Source of the DNA: Pseudisothecium myosuroides
Taxonomy: Eukaryota; Streptophyta; Bryopsida; Hypnales; Lembophyllaceae
Direction of reading: 5' to 3'
Length of the DNA stretch: 64,000 nucleotides
Assembly (NCBI GenBank): GCA_951799445.1
Contig: OX637287.1
Span: forward strand, 34,428,224 to 34,492,223
Shown: piece by piece, positions 33,042-45,965 of the stretch
Layout of the letters: each line of letters opens with the position of its first letter
How positions within the stretch are numbered: the stretch's first letter is position 1
Notes under the pieces: model-generated
Told to the model about the DNA's origin: nothing
Seen by the model: the letters and a program-made list of their open reading frames with translations, nothing else
Databases searched by the model: none
Translations under genes and position numbers: made by a program

Positions 33042-36000
33042 TTAAAATAATGTGAGCTTGCGGTGCCGAGTTGCACGTCCTGTTCCAACTTCCGAGTCGG
33101 CTGTAACAGAGGTCAGCTGAGAATGAAATAATAAGTAATCCAGTCTGGCTAATCTTCCTGAAAGCCTGCACCTCTGAGGAAGCAGTGAATCTACCCGTTC
33201 ATCCTCACAAACTTGCTTCTCTAACCTGCAAAACAGGATCAAGTACAGGATCAATCAGGACTCTCAGAGTGCCTCCGAAAAAAATTGGCGTGGCTTTTTA
33301 ACCCCAGAAGACCAAGGATTCATGGTTGTAAAATGACAAATTCGTTTGATCATTTTGTGAAAAACGTCTGGGGCCAAATTGTGTTACCAGAATCAGTGAA
33401 GAAAAACGCATGTGTTAGTCTACAAATATATAAAACTGGACAAGAGGAAGTCCCCAGATGATTTACAGGATGCACTAACGAAAGTGTTAAAAAGAACATC
33501 AATATTCAGTTAACACAAGAAGGCAGCCTGAATGCACGACATTTGATTCAAGGACGGTAAAAGCTTCCAAATAAGAGATATGGTAGTGAAAACACACAAG
33601 AATTGAGGGACTCGGAAGGTACCTAATAGCATCTTGCTGGGATACAGATGGACCCACTTGCCAAGTGTCAGAGCAAAGACCGTTTGTAGGTAAGAAATTG
33701 TTCAAAGCTTGATTAAGCCGAAGTTGTGCAAGCACCGCAGCTGATTCTAAACAATTATCCCAACGGTTGTCTTCTGTGCAATCATCATACTCTAAATTTT
33801 GACCCATAGACGCCTGTGAAAGCAGCGCATTAAAATCTAAATATAAGGGTCTCTTGAAAGGATTCATGATCATGGTCACATGCATTGCTATTCAAAGCAT
33901 ACATGTAGATAGAATGCTTCTGAGTGATGTAAATATCGATGCTAAACAATATAAAGATGATGAAACAAGATAGAAAAACTCTAACATGCTCATCAACGAA
34001 AGAATTTAAAATTGAAACCAGAAAAGATAGAGACGAGGCAATTACCTTGGACGCTGATGCAGTTCGACTAGATAGATAATCGCATGCTGAAATATCTTGC
34101 AGAACGCCTTCTAAAAGAATATTGGAGTCTATTTCGGGATTGATGGATTCTTGCGCCTGTGAACTTTGCAATTGTGACCATAACTGCCCCATCTTCATAC
34201 TTGTTAAATTAACAATTGTATCCTCAAGAATTTCAACTTGGTTAAATGACTGTTCAGCCACAATAGGTTGGATCTCCACGTCATGATGAATTGTAAGGTT
34301 ATCAATTGGAATTGGAGTTGCATCTAATTCTCCTCGTGTCAATGGGTTGTGTACAGAGTGGTCTTCAAGTCCCGAAGGGGCACTACTGTCCACATCGAAC
34401 AGCCAGCCAGTTTTGGCTGTTACATCCGGTAAAGCTTTACTTTGCTGGGGAGATTTGTTGACCAAAGCAATCGGATCTGGAATAGAGACATCGGAGTGTA
34501 ATCCAGGAGTACAATTGTGACCCAGGATCGTCCACCCAATCTCTGATGAACTTCGAGGATTCAAATCTGGGACATGAAGCAGATTCAAGCAATCCTCATC
34601 CTCATGAGTTGTCAAGCCGTTTGTAATCACACCATGCTCTTCGTCCAAGTGCCCCTCACATGCAGGTGCAAAGTCAGTGTCACGCTCCTCTGAACTGCTC
34701 CGCTCATGCTCTTGCAGTAAAGACAACGTGTCTTTGATACATTCATTATTGGCAATCTGGGCTGCAGGGCTGTCGTAAGAACTCTGCATCAGCTTCATAA
34801 AAGAGAAGCCCTCAGATGCTCTTCCATTCATTTCTTTTCGAGCAGCAGCTTGAAGTTTCCGCAGCCTCTTACGTGCCTGAAAATCAGCCTCCTCTTTGGC
34901 CTTCAGCTTGTCAAATCTGTAGCGAGACCAGCGCGCAACTTCTTTATCTGTCAACTTCATGACTTCCTTGCTGGTATCTTCAAGATAGCCAGCTACCGTA
35001 GCTGTTAGTTGGCAGGGCTCCGAGTCAGGCATGAGTAGGGGTAGAACACGATGTTGGCAATCGTGTGCGTACAGCCAGTCGGAATCAAGAGATCTTTTCT
35101 TACAGTTTCCGCTTGAGCCAAGCCTTTGACAACTGCCACTAATTACCTTTCTCACTTCATTCGTCGATTTTTGTTCCATACAAGCCTCAATGGTATAAGG
35201 CTCCTCGTTAAAGAGCTTATTATCAGCTGCGTGTATTCTCGTGGCAGGAACTTGGGGACAACAATCTATCTGCAATAAGCAATAAACCAAATTGGGATTT
35301 TGTTTGCTGGTGTGTGGCACCTTCACATTCTCGACCGCACAGGCATCCTTCAGGTAAATATTATCCGCAGGAGTTCCCTGAGTCCAGAATTGAAGTAGCA
35401 TGAGGAGCTTACGAATGTCATGACCACTGGTTTTCACAATACGTTCAACTATATACGGGGTGCATGACACTCCCTCCGCCATACAAACCTGCAGTCAGGG
35501 ACACAACACAGTTCAATGCTAATATGTCATCCGAAATCCCAACTTCTGAAGAGCATATTAAGATTCGCTTGAATACCCTGAATCGGGAATAGATAGGTTT
35601 TCCACTAAAAGCGTCTAAGGACACGTCATTTATTTGAATGGAAGGGCATATACTTAGAAGAATGCATTGAGATAATCTACAACTGGCTGAAAGCAAAGAC
35701 TGTAGATACTATGCCACTGCTGCTTGATAGCTCTAAACAAGCCAGAAACTTCAACAAAGAGTGGTAGGTGATACTCTCTCACCATGTATGCATGTGCAAC
35801 AAGTTCAGCCGTAGATGGTGGCTCAAATCTAAGGACTTGTAGCCCCGCAAGCTGTGGCAGAACTGTTTTTTGACCTGACCCAAGCTTCAAATGTGAATAT
35901 TCAGTAGGAAAACGAATGGCCAAAAATACCTAACATCTTCTACTAACTTTGCGTGGGAGAACACAAAATATAAGGATGGTGATTGTGCATTCCAGAAGAG

Positions 36001-39000
36001 GAGACTTACTATTGCTGGTAAATATGATTGGGCACTTGGAGGTTCTCGCCAGCAGCGACAGTGCCCCCATAAACCCAGAGTCGTCTTCAAATACAATGTC
36101 CACATCTTCAAAAAGAATGACTCTTAATCCCCGCAGTGCAGTAGGGGGCAGATTAATTCGATTCGCACTCTGAGATAGTGATAGCTGATTATCAGGTTCT
36201 TCGTTACAGAACATACTTCTCCGACAACTCTCTCCCTGCTTCAACATGTGTTCCACATCCAACTGCCCATCACAAGCGTCCACTGGAGTAGATGAGCTCC
36301 TGCGAAATGAAAACCAAAACGTTAGTACAGACCCCTCGTACCCTAAAAATAAAGAGGACACAAAAAGCAACCGAGAATCTGTAGGTGATACCGGGTAGGA
36401 AGGATATCCCATACCTCTTGCTCAGCCCATGAGATTCCATAGCCTCCTTGAATTTGTGCTTTATTAGTGCTCCACTTCGGCATTCAGATGCATTGACCTG
36501 GATACATAGACGATTAATAAAGAGGTTTAAACAACGTTCTCAGAGTTGAACTACTCAATAAAATACCAAAAAACACCCCAATATTCTAATGCTCTAAATG
36601 TAAGTGACTCAGCAGCAGTAAATATTGTCAATCTGGTATTCAATACGAGGACAATTCAACAGTTCGAAGACCGCAGATTGCCTTCTTTAACATTCGGTCA
36701 TTCAAAACCGTGACTTTGTCACACCACAAACTACCACATGTTCAATATTCAAGAACCCAACCACCTTAATAAAAAATGGACCCAAACAATGAAACACCCA
36801 AGGTACAAATCTTAGTGAAGATGTGTATTTAAGAGCTCCCATTAAGGTCGATTTTCATTACATACCTCGATGATGGTAAACCCATGTTCCATGGCACATG
36901 CATAAATAGCTGCAGACTTACCACACTACACCCCACACAGATTATACGTAAGAGCTCATGCAAGCAGATATGCCTGATTCCAGACACCAAAGACTAAAGT
37001 GAAAACTTAAAAGGGTAGATAAGTACTGTCAAACAAGATTCGGCTGCGTAGAAAAAATAAAATAAAAGTAAGCCTACTGTAGAAACTGTTGTGCAGCTAG
37101 AACGGATAATTCACAAGACTACAGAAAAAGAATCTACAAAAAACGGATTTAAAACTTCACAAACACAATAAAAATAAAAACTTTCAGAGAGCTCACCCCA
37201 ACTGGCCCTGTGACAAGAAGACAACTATGCAAGTCATCATCGTCATCGGTTTCGGAAGGTGAATCCTCAAAATCGCTATCACCATCGCTGGAGCTACTTT
37301 CGGCCTCTTCTTTGTTCGTCAATGCACGCTTTTGTTGAAGAATTTTTTCTCCCCAGTTTTGAAGCCATGAACTTAGGGTCTTGACACACTCGATATTTCC
37401 ACAAACCTAAAAAGTCCATACAGTCAAGTGTTTATATGACTCAAAAGGTAACTGCAAGACCATCTTACTACTCACAGCATGTACCGACAAAGGAAAATTA
37501 ACAAACGCAGAATAATTACCTAGGCAAGTTGATGACTTGGAATTATGCCAGATCCATTATTTAGATACAATAAATCCAAATCCTACTTACTGAACCCATT
37601 GTGAATCTGCATCTGGACACCATCAACACTAACGCAAGAAGCAGATATTGAAACACTGACAGCATGGCAAGAGATCAGTAACCTCTTCAGAGATTTGAGG
37701 TTGATATTGGTCAGTCCACAATGGATTCCTACTACTATTGACTTTCACTTGGCGCTCTATCACGGGTTGTGATGCTGTATTTTGCTTCAAAGAATCTTTA
37801 TGCGCACCAGGATAGTAATAAGGGGAAAATCTGCAAACGAATAGGTGCTTCTTAGACCTCAGTCTTACACAAAAAAACAAGCACTGAATACCAAGCAAAG
37901 AGAACAGAAAAACTAGCTACACTAAACGTTAGACTGCATGGACATGATAGCATAAGCTCCTTAGAAGCACACAAAACGCGGTAACTGGCGCCACATGATC
38001 CGGATGTACACAATTGAGGCCAGAGGCATGGTAACAACATGTGCAATGAAGAAGACAAGAAGGCTTATATTGAGGTGGTTAAGAATTCAAATACAAAAGG
38101 TTGAAAGAAAGACAATAGAAAAGAGATGACGCTCACTTTTCTGCCAGTTTTTGAGTCTCAGTAGCAATAGACTCCACCTCTTCACCAAGTAAGTACCGTG
38201 TACCTGCCTGCTTACCCTGTGGCAGCATGGAAACAATCTGTTCAGAAGAAAAGAGAAGAACTCCAGAGACTCCAGCAGTAGTGGTCAGGTATCAACAACG
38301 AGACAAACTCTACTTCCTGACATTTGTCATCATTCGAGAAATCCTTTACTGAAGAGATCGTCCAATTCGAATCACATTACATGCTTGAACAGCCTTCACA
38401 AGTTCATATAAACGTAATTTCTATCTTATTACTGAACCTTGCAATATACGTTTAGTAAAATGTTGACAAAGAATCTTAAGGAAAGTTGTTCTTCCCACAC
38501 TTGGAATGTAGACGAGATCTTCAAACTATACCAATCGTTGAGGCATGTACCGTCAAGTATTCAACAACACGTCCAAAAGCAGCAACCGTTGATATGGGTT
38601 GTCCTTTCCTTTTCCTCTTTTTTGAAGACGGCCAAGTCCATGTATATGAAGGCTGGTAGCTAACACATGACCAGTTTCCTTCGATTTTCCCATCGTCTGA
38701 TTCCGCAGGCATATTACGCCATGTCCAATCTGGATTCCATGCCAGATTTGCATCTTCCTCCTTCACATCCTCATCCCACCACCACCCCACTGTGAACGAA
38801 CGCCCCAAACGCCTACATTACGATTATCAAACCCAAAAAATAGAAGAGGAAAGCGAGCAATGATTGCTGGCAGCTTCCCAAACATGCCAAAAAATGACGA
38901 AACACGAAGCTGTTGACCTTACCGGCTTGTTCTGTGTAACATGAAGAGGTAGACAAGGAGTCAAACTGTCACTTTCATAGGTGGATGGGGACTCATCAAC

Positions 39001-40921
39001 CATGGCTTTCATACTTCCTACATGTTGTCGAGTAAAGAAAGGGTGAGGCGGTTTGGAGGGGCTCATTCGAAGATTCTTCTGCAGATAAACAGGAAAAGTT
39101 TAACTTGATATAATACAGAAAATTTTACACTAAACTTACTCAAACAGATAAGTTCCTATCATCTTTCTATGACGCCAACTCATCTGGAATTAGAGGAACC
39201 AAATATATATGATGTTGTCAATGGTTACTATACCCAGAACTGAAAAATTGCGGGGACCACGCTTGCAACCATCTCGTTTGAAGAGCTACAAGGCTGAAGG
39301 TGCAGCAATATGCATAAGGCACTCTATGCGAAGTACTATCCATACCTCGACACGATCTGGTGCTGAGTTCACACTCCGACCGCTCATACTATGTGCAACA
39401 TCGTCTGTGACTAACGATCTAGCACCGCCCGCCTTTGGCCGGGCAAAGAAAGGATGGGTAGCTTTACCTGCACTTAACCTCGCATTTTCCTGCTAAAAAG
39501 ACAGTAAAGAGTTCAAAACAAAAAAGCACGACCACAAGGGGGCATGAAAGCTTCCGCTAATGTGTCCGCACATATCAGGGGTACCCCTCCGTTCTATGAA
39601 AAATATCAACAAATATCGGCTGGATAGCTGCCTACTGCACTATCTTAAGCAAAATCTACCCAAAGAAAGAAGAAATAATCTCGTACATTTTTTAACCATG
39701 GAAGTACTGTACGTTATGAAAGCTACGATGATTGACGAATAGCTTCATTGAGGGCTTTCTGTTTTTAATTAGGAAATTTACAATAAGTAAACCCAGTATT
39801 CGATGCCCTACCTCAGCTGCAAGCCTTGCTTGCAGAAAAAGGTCCGGGCCGTGTACTCCAATGGCTGGCTTACTCTCAATCACATTCTGCTGTGCCTTTC
39901 GTTTCTTCTTAGCAGGTGACATCCTAGATTGCTTTTTGGTGGGCGAAGGCGCCACTTCCTGCTCTTGTTCTAAGGACAACACAGCAATCGTTAAATGACA
40001 TACAGACAACCAGAGGTCAAGTACACAACACGAATTACAAGGTTAAAAGAAAGAACGCCAAAGAAAATCAGTCCTGATAATCTAAAATTTACAGTTTGGA
40101 TCCGACTTCAAGGCTTAACGAATATACCTAAAGAAACGTCGCATTGAAGTTCTCCCGGCTGTGCGTCTAACAGAGGGCATGCATTCCCTGCATCCCTTCT
40201 CTGTTCTTGCAGCAATTTTGCCTTCTTCTTCTTCGATGGTTTCTTCTTATCAGATACTGCTGCCAACGTCGGCGGAGGTTCCTATTAATGATCAGCAGTT
40301 CACAAATAAATATTGTGATCCTCTTGCTCGGATTAAACGAGAAAGCCAAATTGAGCTCTTGCTCCGACACGACTCGTGCTGATCGTAAGACAATTACTTT
40401 AACTTACCGTCAATTTTCGATAATAATCAATTCAAACCGGCGATGCCTAAGTTCAAAGTGCAACGTGGCAGATATTGAACGGCTGCGAGTGTTATTAAAT
40501 TCTTAACATCACCTTCAAAATACTTATTCCGTCACTTGGCCGTAGCGGCGTCCGCACCGACACGCATCAACCAAAGAGCAATTGGCTCACGCAGACTCAA
40601 CCAGTAGACCTCACATTGCAAATTTCGTCAAGTATGCAATCAAAAATCACCGATTCAAAAACACAATCACAAGCATTAGCTACAGCACCGCATTGCGCAA
40701 ATGTGGAACATTCTCAGTACAAGCGACAAAACCTGAAATTCGTCATCCTGTCGCTTCTCCACAACGCCCACGTTCGTGTCCAGCTCTACCTCGCCCTTGG
40801 CAACTTTGATCTTTTTCGACAACGGAGTGAAAAAACTGGCAGTGGCTTTCGAATTCTTCTTCCCCTTGACGCCAGGCTCCGCAAGTGAGTTCTGCTCCTT
40901 GACGCCCCCACCAGCAGCCAT
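33042..40921 (-). CDS. ATAD5: ATAD5/ELG1-like AAA+ clamp-unloader subunit (16 exons)
   Basis: Large subunit of an alternative RFC complex that unloads PCNA after replication. My exons on the minus strand are 40921-40733, 40281-40128, 39969-39812, 39492-39346, 39078-38918, 38812-38551, 38237-38137, 37830-37683, 37406-37197, 36925-36866, 36497-36415, 36299-36010, 35874-35783, 35488-34046, 33852-33623 and 33225-33042, about 1303 residues. Walker A GPVGCGKS (about 507-514) is split by an intron. Walker B is VILFEDVD (about 618-625), then a TSN sensor-1 site. The lid GHDIRKLLMLLQFW (about 707-720) closely resembles ATAD5 proteins, as does PLWTDQYQPQ before the AAA core. N-terminal FFTP, HPFFARP and HPFFTRQ motifs may bind PCNA. 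An acidic tract precedes Walker A. Terminal exons are least certain. An in-frame ATG at 41002 would add 27 residues. Confidence 0.88.
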
Positions 40922-40930
40922 CTTGTGGCA

Positions 40931-40967
40931 CCCGCAACCCCAACCCCAACCCCAACCCCAGCCCCCT
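40931..40967 (-). promoter_or_regulatory. G-quadruplex motif just upstream of the ATAD5 start codon
   Basis: On the coding (minus) strand four TTGGGG units stand in a row, flanked by GGGGG and GCGGG. This satisfies the usual G-quadruplex pattern, with two-base loops. It lies roughly 10-45 bases before the ATG at 40921, so it would be in the 5' leader. If translation began at the upstream in-frame ATG (41002) it would instead encode a Gly-Trp repeat. The effect is inferred, not seen. Confidence 0.7.
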
Positions 40968-41135
40968 TCATGGCAAGAGCAGGAAGCTCCCCATTCGCAC
41001 ACAGACCAAGTGCCTCCTCAAAATCAGCATGACTGAGCTCCTCCGTCTAGGAAAATGGAATCAGCCCGATGCAGTCAAATCGATACTGCACCAGTGGAGT
41101 GGCGGAAGAATTAAACACCACGACAAGCCCTAAGT

Positions 41136-41149
41136 CCCTAACCCTAACC
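41136..41149. promoter_or_regulatory. Telobox-like motif upstream of ATAD5
   Basis: CCCTAACCCTAACC contains TAACCCTAA, close to the plant telobox AAACCCTAA found in promoters of genes active in dividing cells. It is about 215 bases upstream of the proposed start codon. Confidence 0.5.
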
Positions 41150-41337
41150 GATCTCGACCAAATCGCGCGATGCACAAGCGGGCAAATGGAGAAATTTGAA
41201 AGAAATGAAGCGCCTGCTATCTTACTCGTGGTTGGCAAGAGCTTGAGGTTCTCCGTCGGGCGGCAACGATTTGGACAGGAAGCCGAATGCAATCCTCTCC
41301 GGAAACAGAGCCACAACGGGAAGGAACTCAAAATGTG

Positions 41338-41349
41338 TTTGGCGCCAAA
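41338..41349. promoter_or_regulatory. Perfect palindromic E2F/DP site upstream of ATAD5
   Basis: TTTGGCGCCAAA is an ideal E2F-type palindrome (TTTSSCGC core on both strands), about 417-428 bases before the start codon of a DNA-replication gene. In plants and animals such sites direct G1/S expression. Position and gene function agree, but no binding data are visible here. Confidence 0.65.
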
Positions 41350-41399
41350 TGCACGATCCTTTTCTTTTCTTAACATTTTCCTCCGTCCTTCTCATGTTC

Positions 41400-44300
41400 A
41401 GCCTTTTCGTCAACTTTCTGGTCTTTACTTTTCTTTTTACTTTTTTTTTTTTCTCTTTAATTATTTATCCGAAAAAAATAAAGCGTCAAGCAATTGGTAA
41501 AAAATGAACATGATGTTCAAGAAAAAACAAACTACCAGATTCAACATAAATTAAGTCTTTTTAAAAAACAAACTGTCACATGGTATTTAGTCATTGATGC
41601 AAGGTGATGTAGACTTGTCATAATCTTACGTGGATTATTTTAAATTTCGGCATCTTTTTATTGAATATGATGTGTTCACGTACGTTAATGATGATGTGTT
41701 CTTTTTTGAGAGAGTCACAATAGGAACGAGGATTCTTTGAACTTGCTAAAATAATCCATGTAAAGAACTTTGTTGGGTTGGTTAAAACTAATCAAGGCTT
41801 CATTGAATTTGATGAAATTTTTGTCTTTAATTCTATGTACGTGAGTGACCCTTCGGCAAATTCAATGACAAAGTCCAAAGTTGAGTCTTCCTACCTATGA
41901 TTCATTCTATTAGGGGGAGCCATAGTTGAACTGGTGAGTTCAACATTCTATGATAAAGCAATGCGGGAGCCGAAGGTTTAATTTAGTGAACTTGATGAAA
42001 GATTTCTTACTTGCCCTCAAGGTAGAGTAACATTTCATCAAATTTGTTAAAAGGTTGAGTACCCTATTGCAACTTCTTCTATCTACTTTAGACCAGGAGA
42101 GAGAAGACTTTGCATGGGAACCTACGTAGGAAGAAGTTTAAATCGAATTTCATTCTATATGTGAAGCAATGCTATAAGAACAAAGTAAACAAAGATTGAC
42201 TTAGAATAACTACAGGTATTGGTAGGAATTGAAATATAGACCTTATAAATTGAAAGTAAATTCATAAAACTTGAATTCTGACAATGTCATAAATTGAAGA
42301 TTTTGCCTATCAAGTTGTCACCTATAAAAACAATTCATCCACAAATTTGAGCATCATAAAAAGTACATCAAACCAATTTGAACATTACGTGTAACAATTC
42401 ATCTGTATGTAGACTATAATTATCATTAGATATGAAATTATGAAAATGAAGGTCAAAATTAATGGAATATGATGGATTTGCTAGAATCCAATGAAATTTT
42501 GCCACTTCAACACAATTTGAGATAGGATGAATGTAATATAATCATAGTGAAAAGATTTGCAAATCAATGGTTAATGATCAATGAATTGCAAATCAATGGT
42601 CTCTAGGAGGCTGTTTAGTTTATTTTCATAATAGGACATTGGGCAAATTTCAAAAATTATAAATTGTTCATCTATTCAACTCAAGATTTTCAAAACTAAG
42701 ATGTAGAATGATGCATATCTGCATTAATATTTGCTTCCATCCATATGAATATGTGTATCCGTATTTGTATTCATATGTATCTGGATGTGCCTATATTTTG
42801 AGGGGAAGGCCCAATTTTTAATCTTTAATAGCCTTTTTTTTTACGCTAAGGACATTGGTTGGTAAACTTGAGTGCATAGTAGACTGATATTTGTCACTTT
42901 GGCATTTTATATTGACTCCTACCTTTCTACTTTATATATACATTATAAGAAATATCCATCATTACAACTTTCTATCACAATTCCATCCATGTCACACAAT
43001 TGATCATCTTTTCAATTATGCCTTGGAATTCTAAAATGGAGCTTATTGCAAGTTTTAAATTTGCTACAAGATTTATTAGTATCCTCTAAATAGATTAATA
43101 TTTTCAATTTCTTATTCATAATCTTGAAATGTAAAATAACTCCTATAGTCTAAGTGTTTGCTTCTGTAAAGGCCTTAATATAGCCTTTAAGCTTGGGCAT
43201 GCTAATGGTCTTCACTCCTGACATTGGATAGGAACTTCACATTAAAGAATGTCTTCATTCAAGGACATTATCCAAGACATTATCTAATACATTAATTGGT
43301 ATGCATGGATTCTTTGACCTTGTATAGTTTAGGATTTGTCAGAGTGTAATTTTCGTCCTCATAACTTAAAGTTGGATTATATTTAATTTATTTTTTTACG
43401 ATTGACGTATTCACTGTAAAAAAGAAATTTGGTAGAAAAAATTATTTTTTAATTACATATTGTAAAAAAATTCATGAGTTTAAATCTAAAATTTTCCACA
43501 CTACCATGTTGTAGTATTTGTGTATGGAAGTAATTTACTAAAGTCATATTATTTGTAAAATAATTAAATTAAAATTGTTTGAAATTTTCTTGTATTTTAT
43601 CAATTTCCACAAAAATATGATTTTGTAAGTGACACTAATCTTTCATCTTCATTGGTAGTACAAAAGAATGTAGTTTTGTAAAGAAGTTCTCACTAATGTA
43701 GAAATATATAATTCCATCCATCCTCTAATTTTGTCAAGTAGGTTTCTATTGAAGTGTTACCGCTAAGACCTTAATCCTATCTTGTAGAATATCTTTAATT
43801 TTATACTTGATACAAGATCCTCTTAAAGTATTGAGGTAAACCATCCTATAACAAACAAAAGATTCATTGCAAACAATTAGAGAATGACAATAAAATTGTG
43901 CATCAACCTATGACATGCTTTTTTCAAAAAATGAATTCTAGGCTACATTAGGTTGAATTAGTAGCCACAACCAATGTCTTGGATGATGGTGATGGAGTGA
44001 TTAGTCACTACAATAGCTTACACTTCCACCTTTTGAGAATAAATCCATCACAAAAAGTGACTTCTTTAGTTCTTTAGGCCTTTATGTTGTGGCTATGTTA
44101 GGAATTATTGTGATTGCTTTAGATGAGTAAAATGACCATTGTAGATACACTTTTTGTTGGTTTGGGGATAGAGACTCTTTTGGATTAATTGGCTAGCACA
44201 TTTTAAAAATTCATAACAAAATTAAATCATACTTTGTCAAAAAGATAAAATTCCAATTGCTCTCCCCATTTGTTAGATATGTTGGTTTACCTTTATAGTT

Positions 44301-44637
44301 GAGCCTTTGATGAAGGGGCTTGAGTCTTTTTGAACTTGCTTCAAAGATGCAATTATAGATTCTTTAAATTTTCTATAGGTCTAGACTTTGAAAATCTACA
44401 AAAAATACAAAAATTATCTTAAAGAAATAATTATTTATTTAAAAAGTTTGATTTTCAATTGTCCACAAGTTAAAAATAATTCTTAAATATAATTTGATTT
44501 GACCTATACACTTCAAATTAACCCTCTAATAATGTTGCAAGTAATTTGAATCCTCTTTATGACTTCAAAAAAGGTTGCAGGATGCAAAAAAAATAATTTT
44601 TCATCAATTTTTTTGAAAAGAGTTGCTTCAATGCAAT
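41400..44637. other. AT-rich intergenic DNA, nothing recognised
   Basis: I see no open frame of interest, no terminal repeats and no recognisable element over about 3.2 kb. It may hold decayed elements beyond recognition by eye. Confidence 0.45.
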
Positions 44638-45904
44638 TTAATCCCTAAAGTTCTGAAGCCTTTTTTCCATCAAAAAACACTCAAAACTGCCATTTTTATT
44701 GCAAAGAGCAAAAAAACTTAAAAAATATCTTTCTTACATATTCAACTATAAAGTCTTGTACTAAACTAGTATAAAAATGTGTAAAAAATTTCAGAAACTT
44801 TGACCGTGTAGATTGCAAGATATTTACATTTGAAGTGAAGAAAACAAGTTTTTTTGCACCTTGCTTAACTAGATTTTTTGGCTTTAAATCTTCTTAACTT
44901 AAAATTTTTACACTGTTTATTTTGATTTTTTAATTTTTTACATTGCAGAATTGAGTTGAAAATCTAAAAAAAAATTTAACAAAAAAACACTTAATTTTCA
45001 CTCATTAAGGAATTGTTAAGTAGAAGTAGGTTCAAGATTAAAGGGAAAACTAAATTGTTAGTAGCTCTAAGGTGGAATTGAAACACACTACATCTCGAAC
45101 GTAAGGAATGACGTTTTTTTAACAGATATCGTACTGATTTAGTGGCTTCATACCTGCGTACCATAATCATACTGATTACGTGTATTTGGACGCATTGAAC
45201 CAGTGTCATTAAAAAGGGTTTTAAAAGCATACAATTTATGTACTTTAATTATACAAATGTGGTATCCAAAATGCACGTAAATTGTACTAATAATAGTACA
45301 AGAATCATACGTTATTGATATTCATTGTTTTTGCACTGATTCAGTGCGTCCAAATACACGTAATCAGTACGATTATGGTACGCAGGTATGAAGCCACTAA
45401 ATCAGTACGACTATGGTACGCAGGTTTGAAGCCACTAAGTTCGAGATGTAATCCCAACGATGAGTAAGCAAATTTAACCCTCTCTATCCAATGTTTTTGA
45501 AAAATTGTAAAAATTGCATTCAAAAATGAATTCTATAAGTTATTTTTTCAAGAAGATGCTTAGATTGCTTGAAAAACAAGATTGTCCATAACTTTCTCAT
45601 CACTAGTCCAAATAGAATGAATCAAAGCTTCAAAGGTAGACAAGAATACAATCTTTGAGGAAAAAATTTAAAAAATTATTTTTTGTGATTTCTTTTGGGC
45701 TGCCCTTGAGCTCCTTTTTGGACTTAAAGTAGCATAATTTTTGCTCCCAAACACCAATTGGAATAAAAATGATATCCCTAGAAAGATAATCAGATTTCCT
45801 ATCTTTCAAAAAAGTTTCAAAAAATTAGGTCAAAAATTGAGATCACACAAGCCTACTCAAAATCTCAAGAGTCCCTCTAGGGACTTTGGGACTTTAGCAG
45901 TTAA
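44638..45904 (+). mobile_element. TTAA-flanked piggyBac-like MITE, subfamily C-A, split by a nested element
   Basis: TTAA 44638-44641 starts a C end (TCCCTAAAGTTCTGAAGCC). TTAA 45901-45904 closes an A end with the palindrome AGTCCCTCTAGGGACTT. Span is 1267 bp, but 358 bp at 45091-45448 belong to a foldback element inserted between CACACTA and ATCCCAACG. Other copies read ACTAATCCCAATGG without interruption there. Without the insert the copy is about 907 bp. Confidence 0.82.
45091..45448. mobile_element. TA-flanked foldback MITE nested in a TTAA element
   Basis: Inverted ends are CATCTCGAAC and GTTCGAGATG, with TA on both sides (45089-45090, 45449-45450). About 80 further bases pair, including ATACCTGCGTACCATAATC and TACGTGTATTTGGACGCA. 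The right arm has an extra diverged copy of the segment with ACCTGCGTACCATA. Removing the insert and one TA recreates the sequence present in sister TTAA elements. A TA duplication suits a Tc1/mariner-type origin, though the ends are not the usual Stowaway sequence. Confidence 0.85.
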
Positions 45905-45965
45905 GTGAATAGTATTGACTATTCCTTCACCGTTGTCTTATTAATTTTTCAAAACAAGAAGGTGC

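Noticed and set aside
33499..33622. Read-through C-terminus of ATAD5 ending at 33499
   Set aside because: A GTACC donor at 33622 and an in-phase exon at 33225-33042 give a more ATAD5-like end.
40936..40960. CCCCAA repeats as an interstitial telomere
   Set aside because: Only four units, a ciliate-type rather than plant-type repeat, and located at the ATAD5 start; better described as a G-quadruplex motif.
41047..41500. Open frames on both strands upstream of ATAD5
   Set aside because: No motifs, mutual overlap and promoter-like motifs indicate a regulatory region, not a gene.
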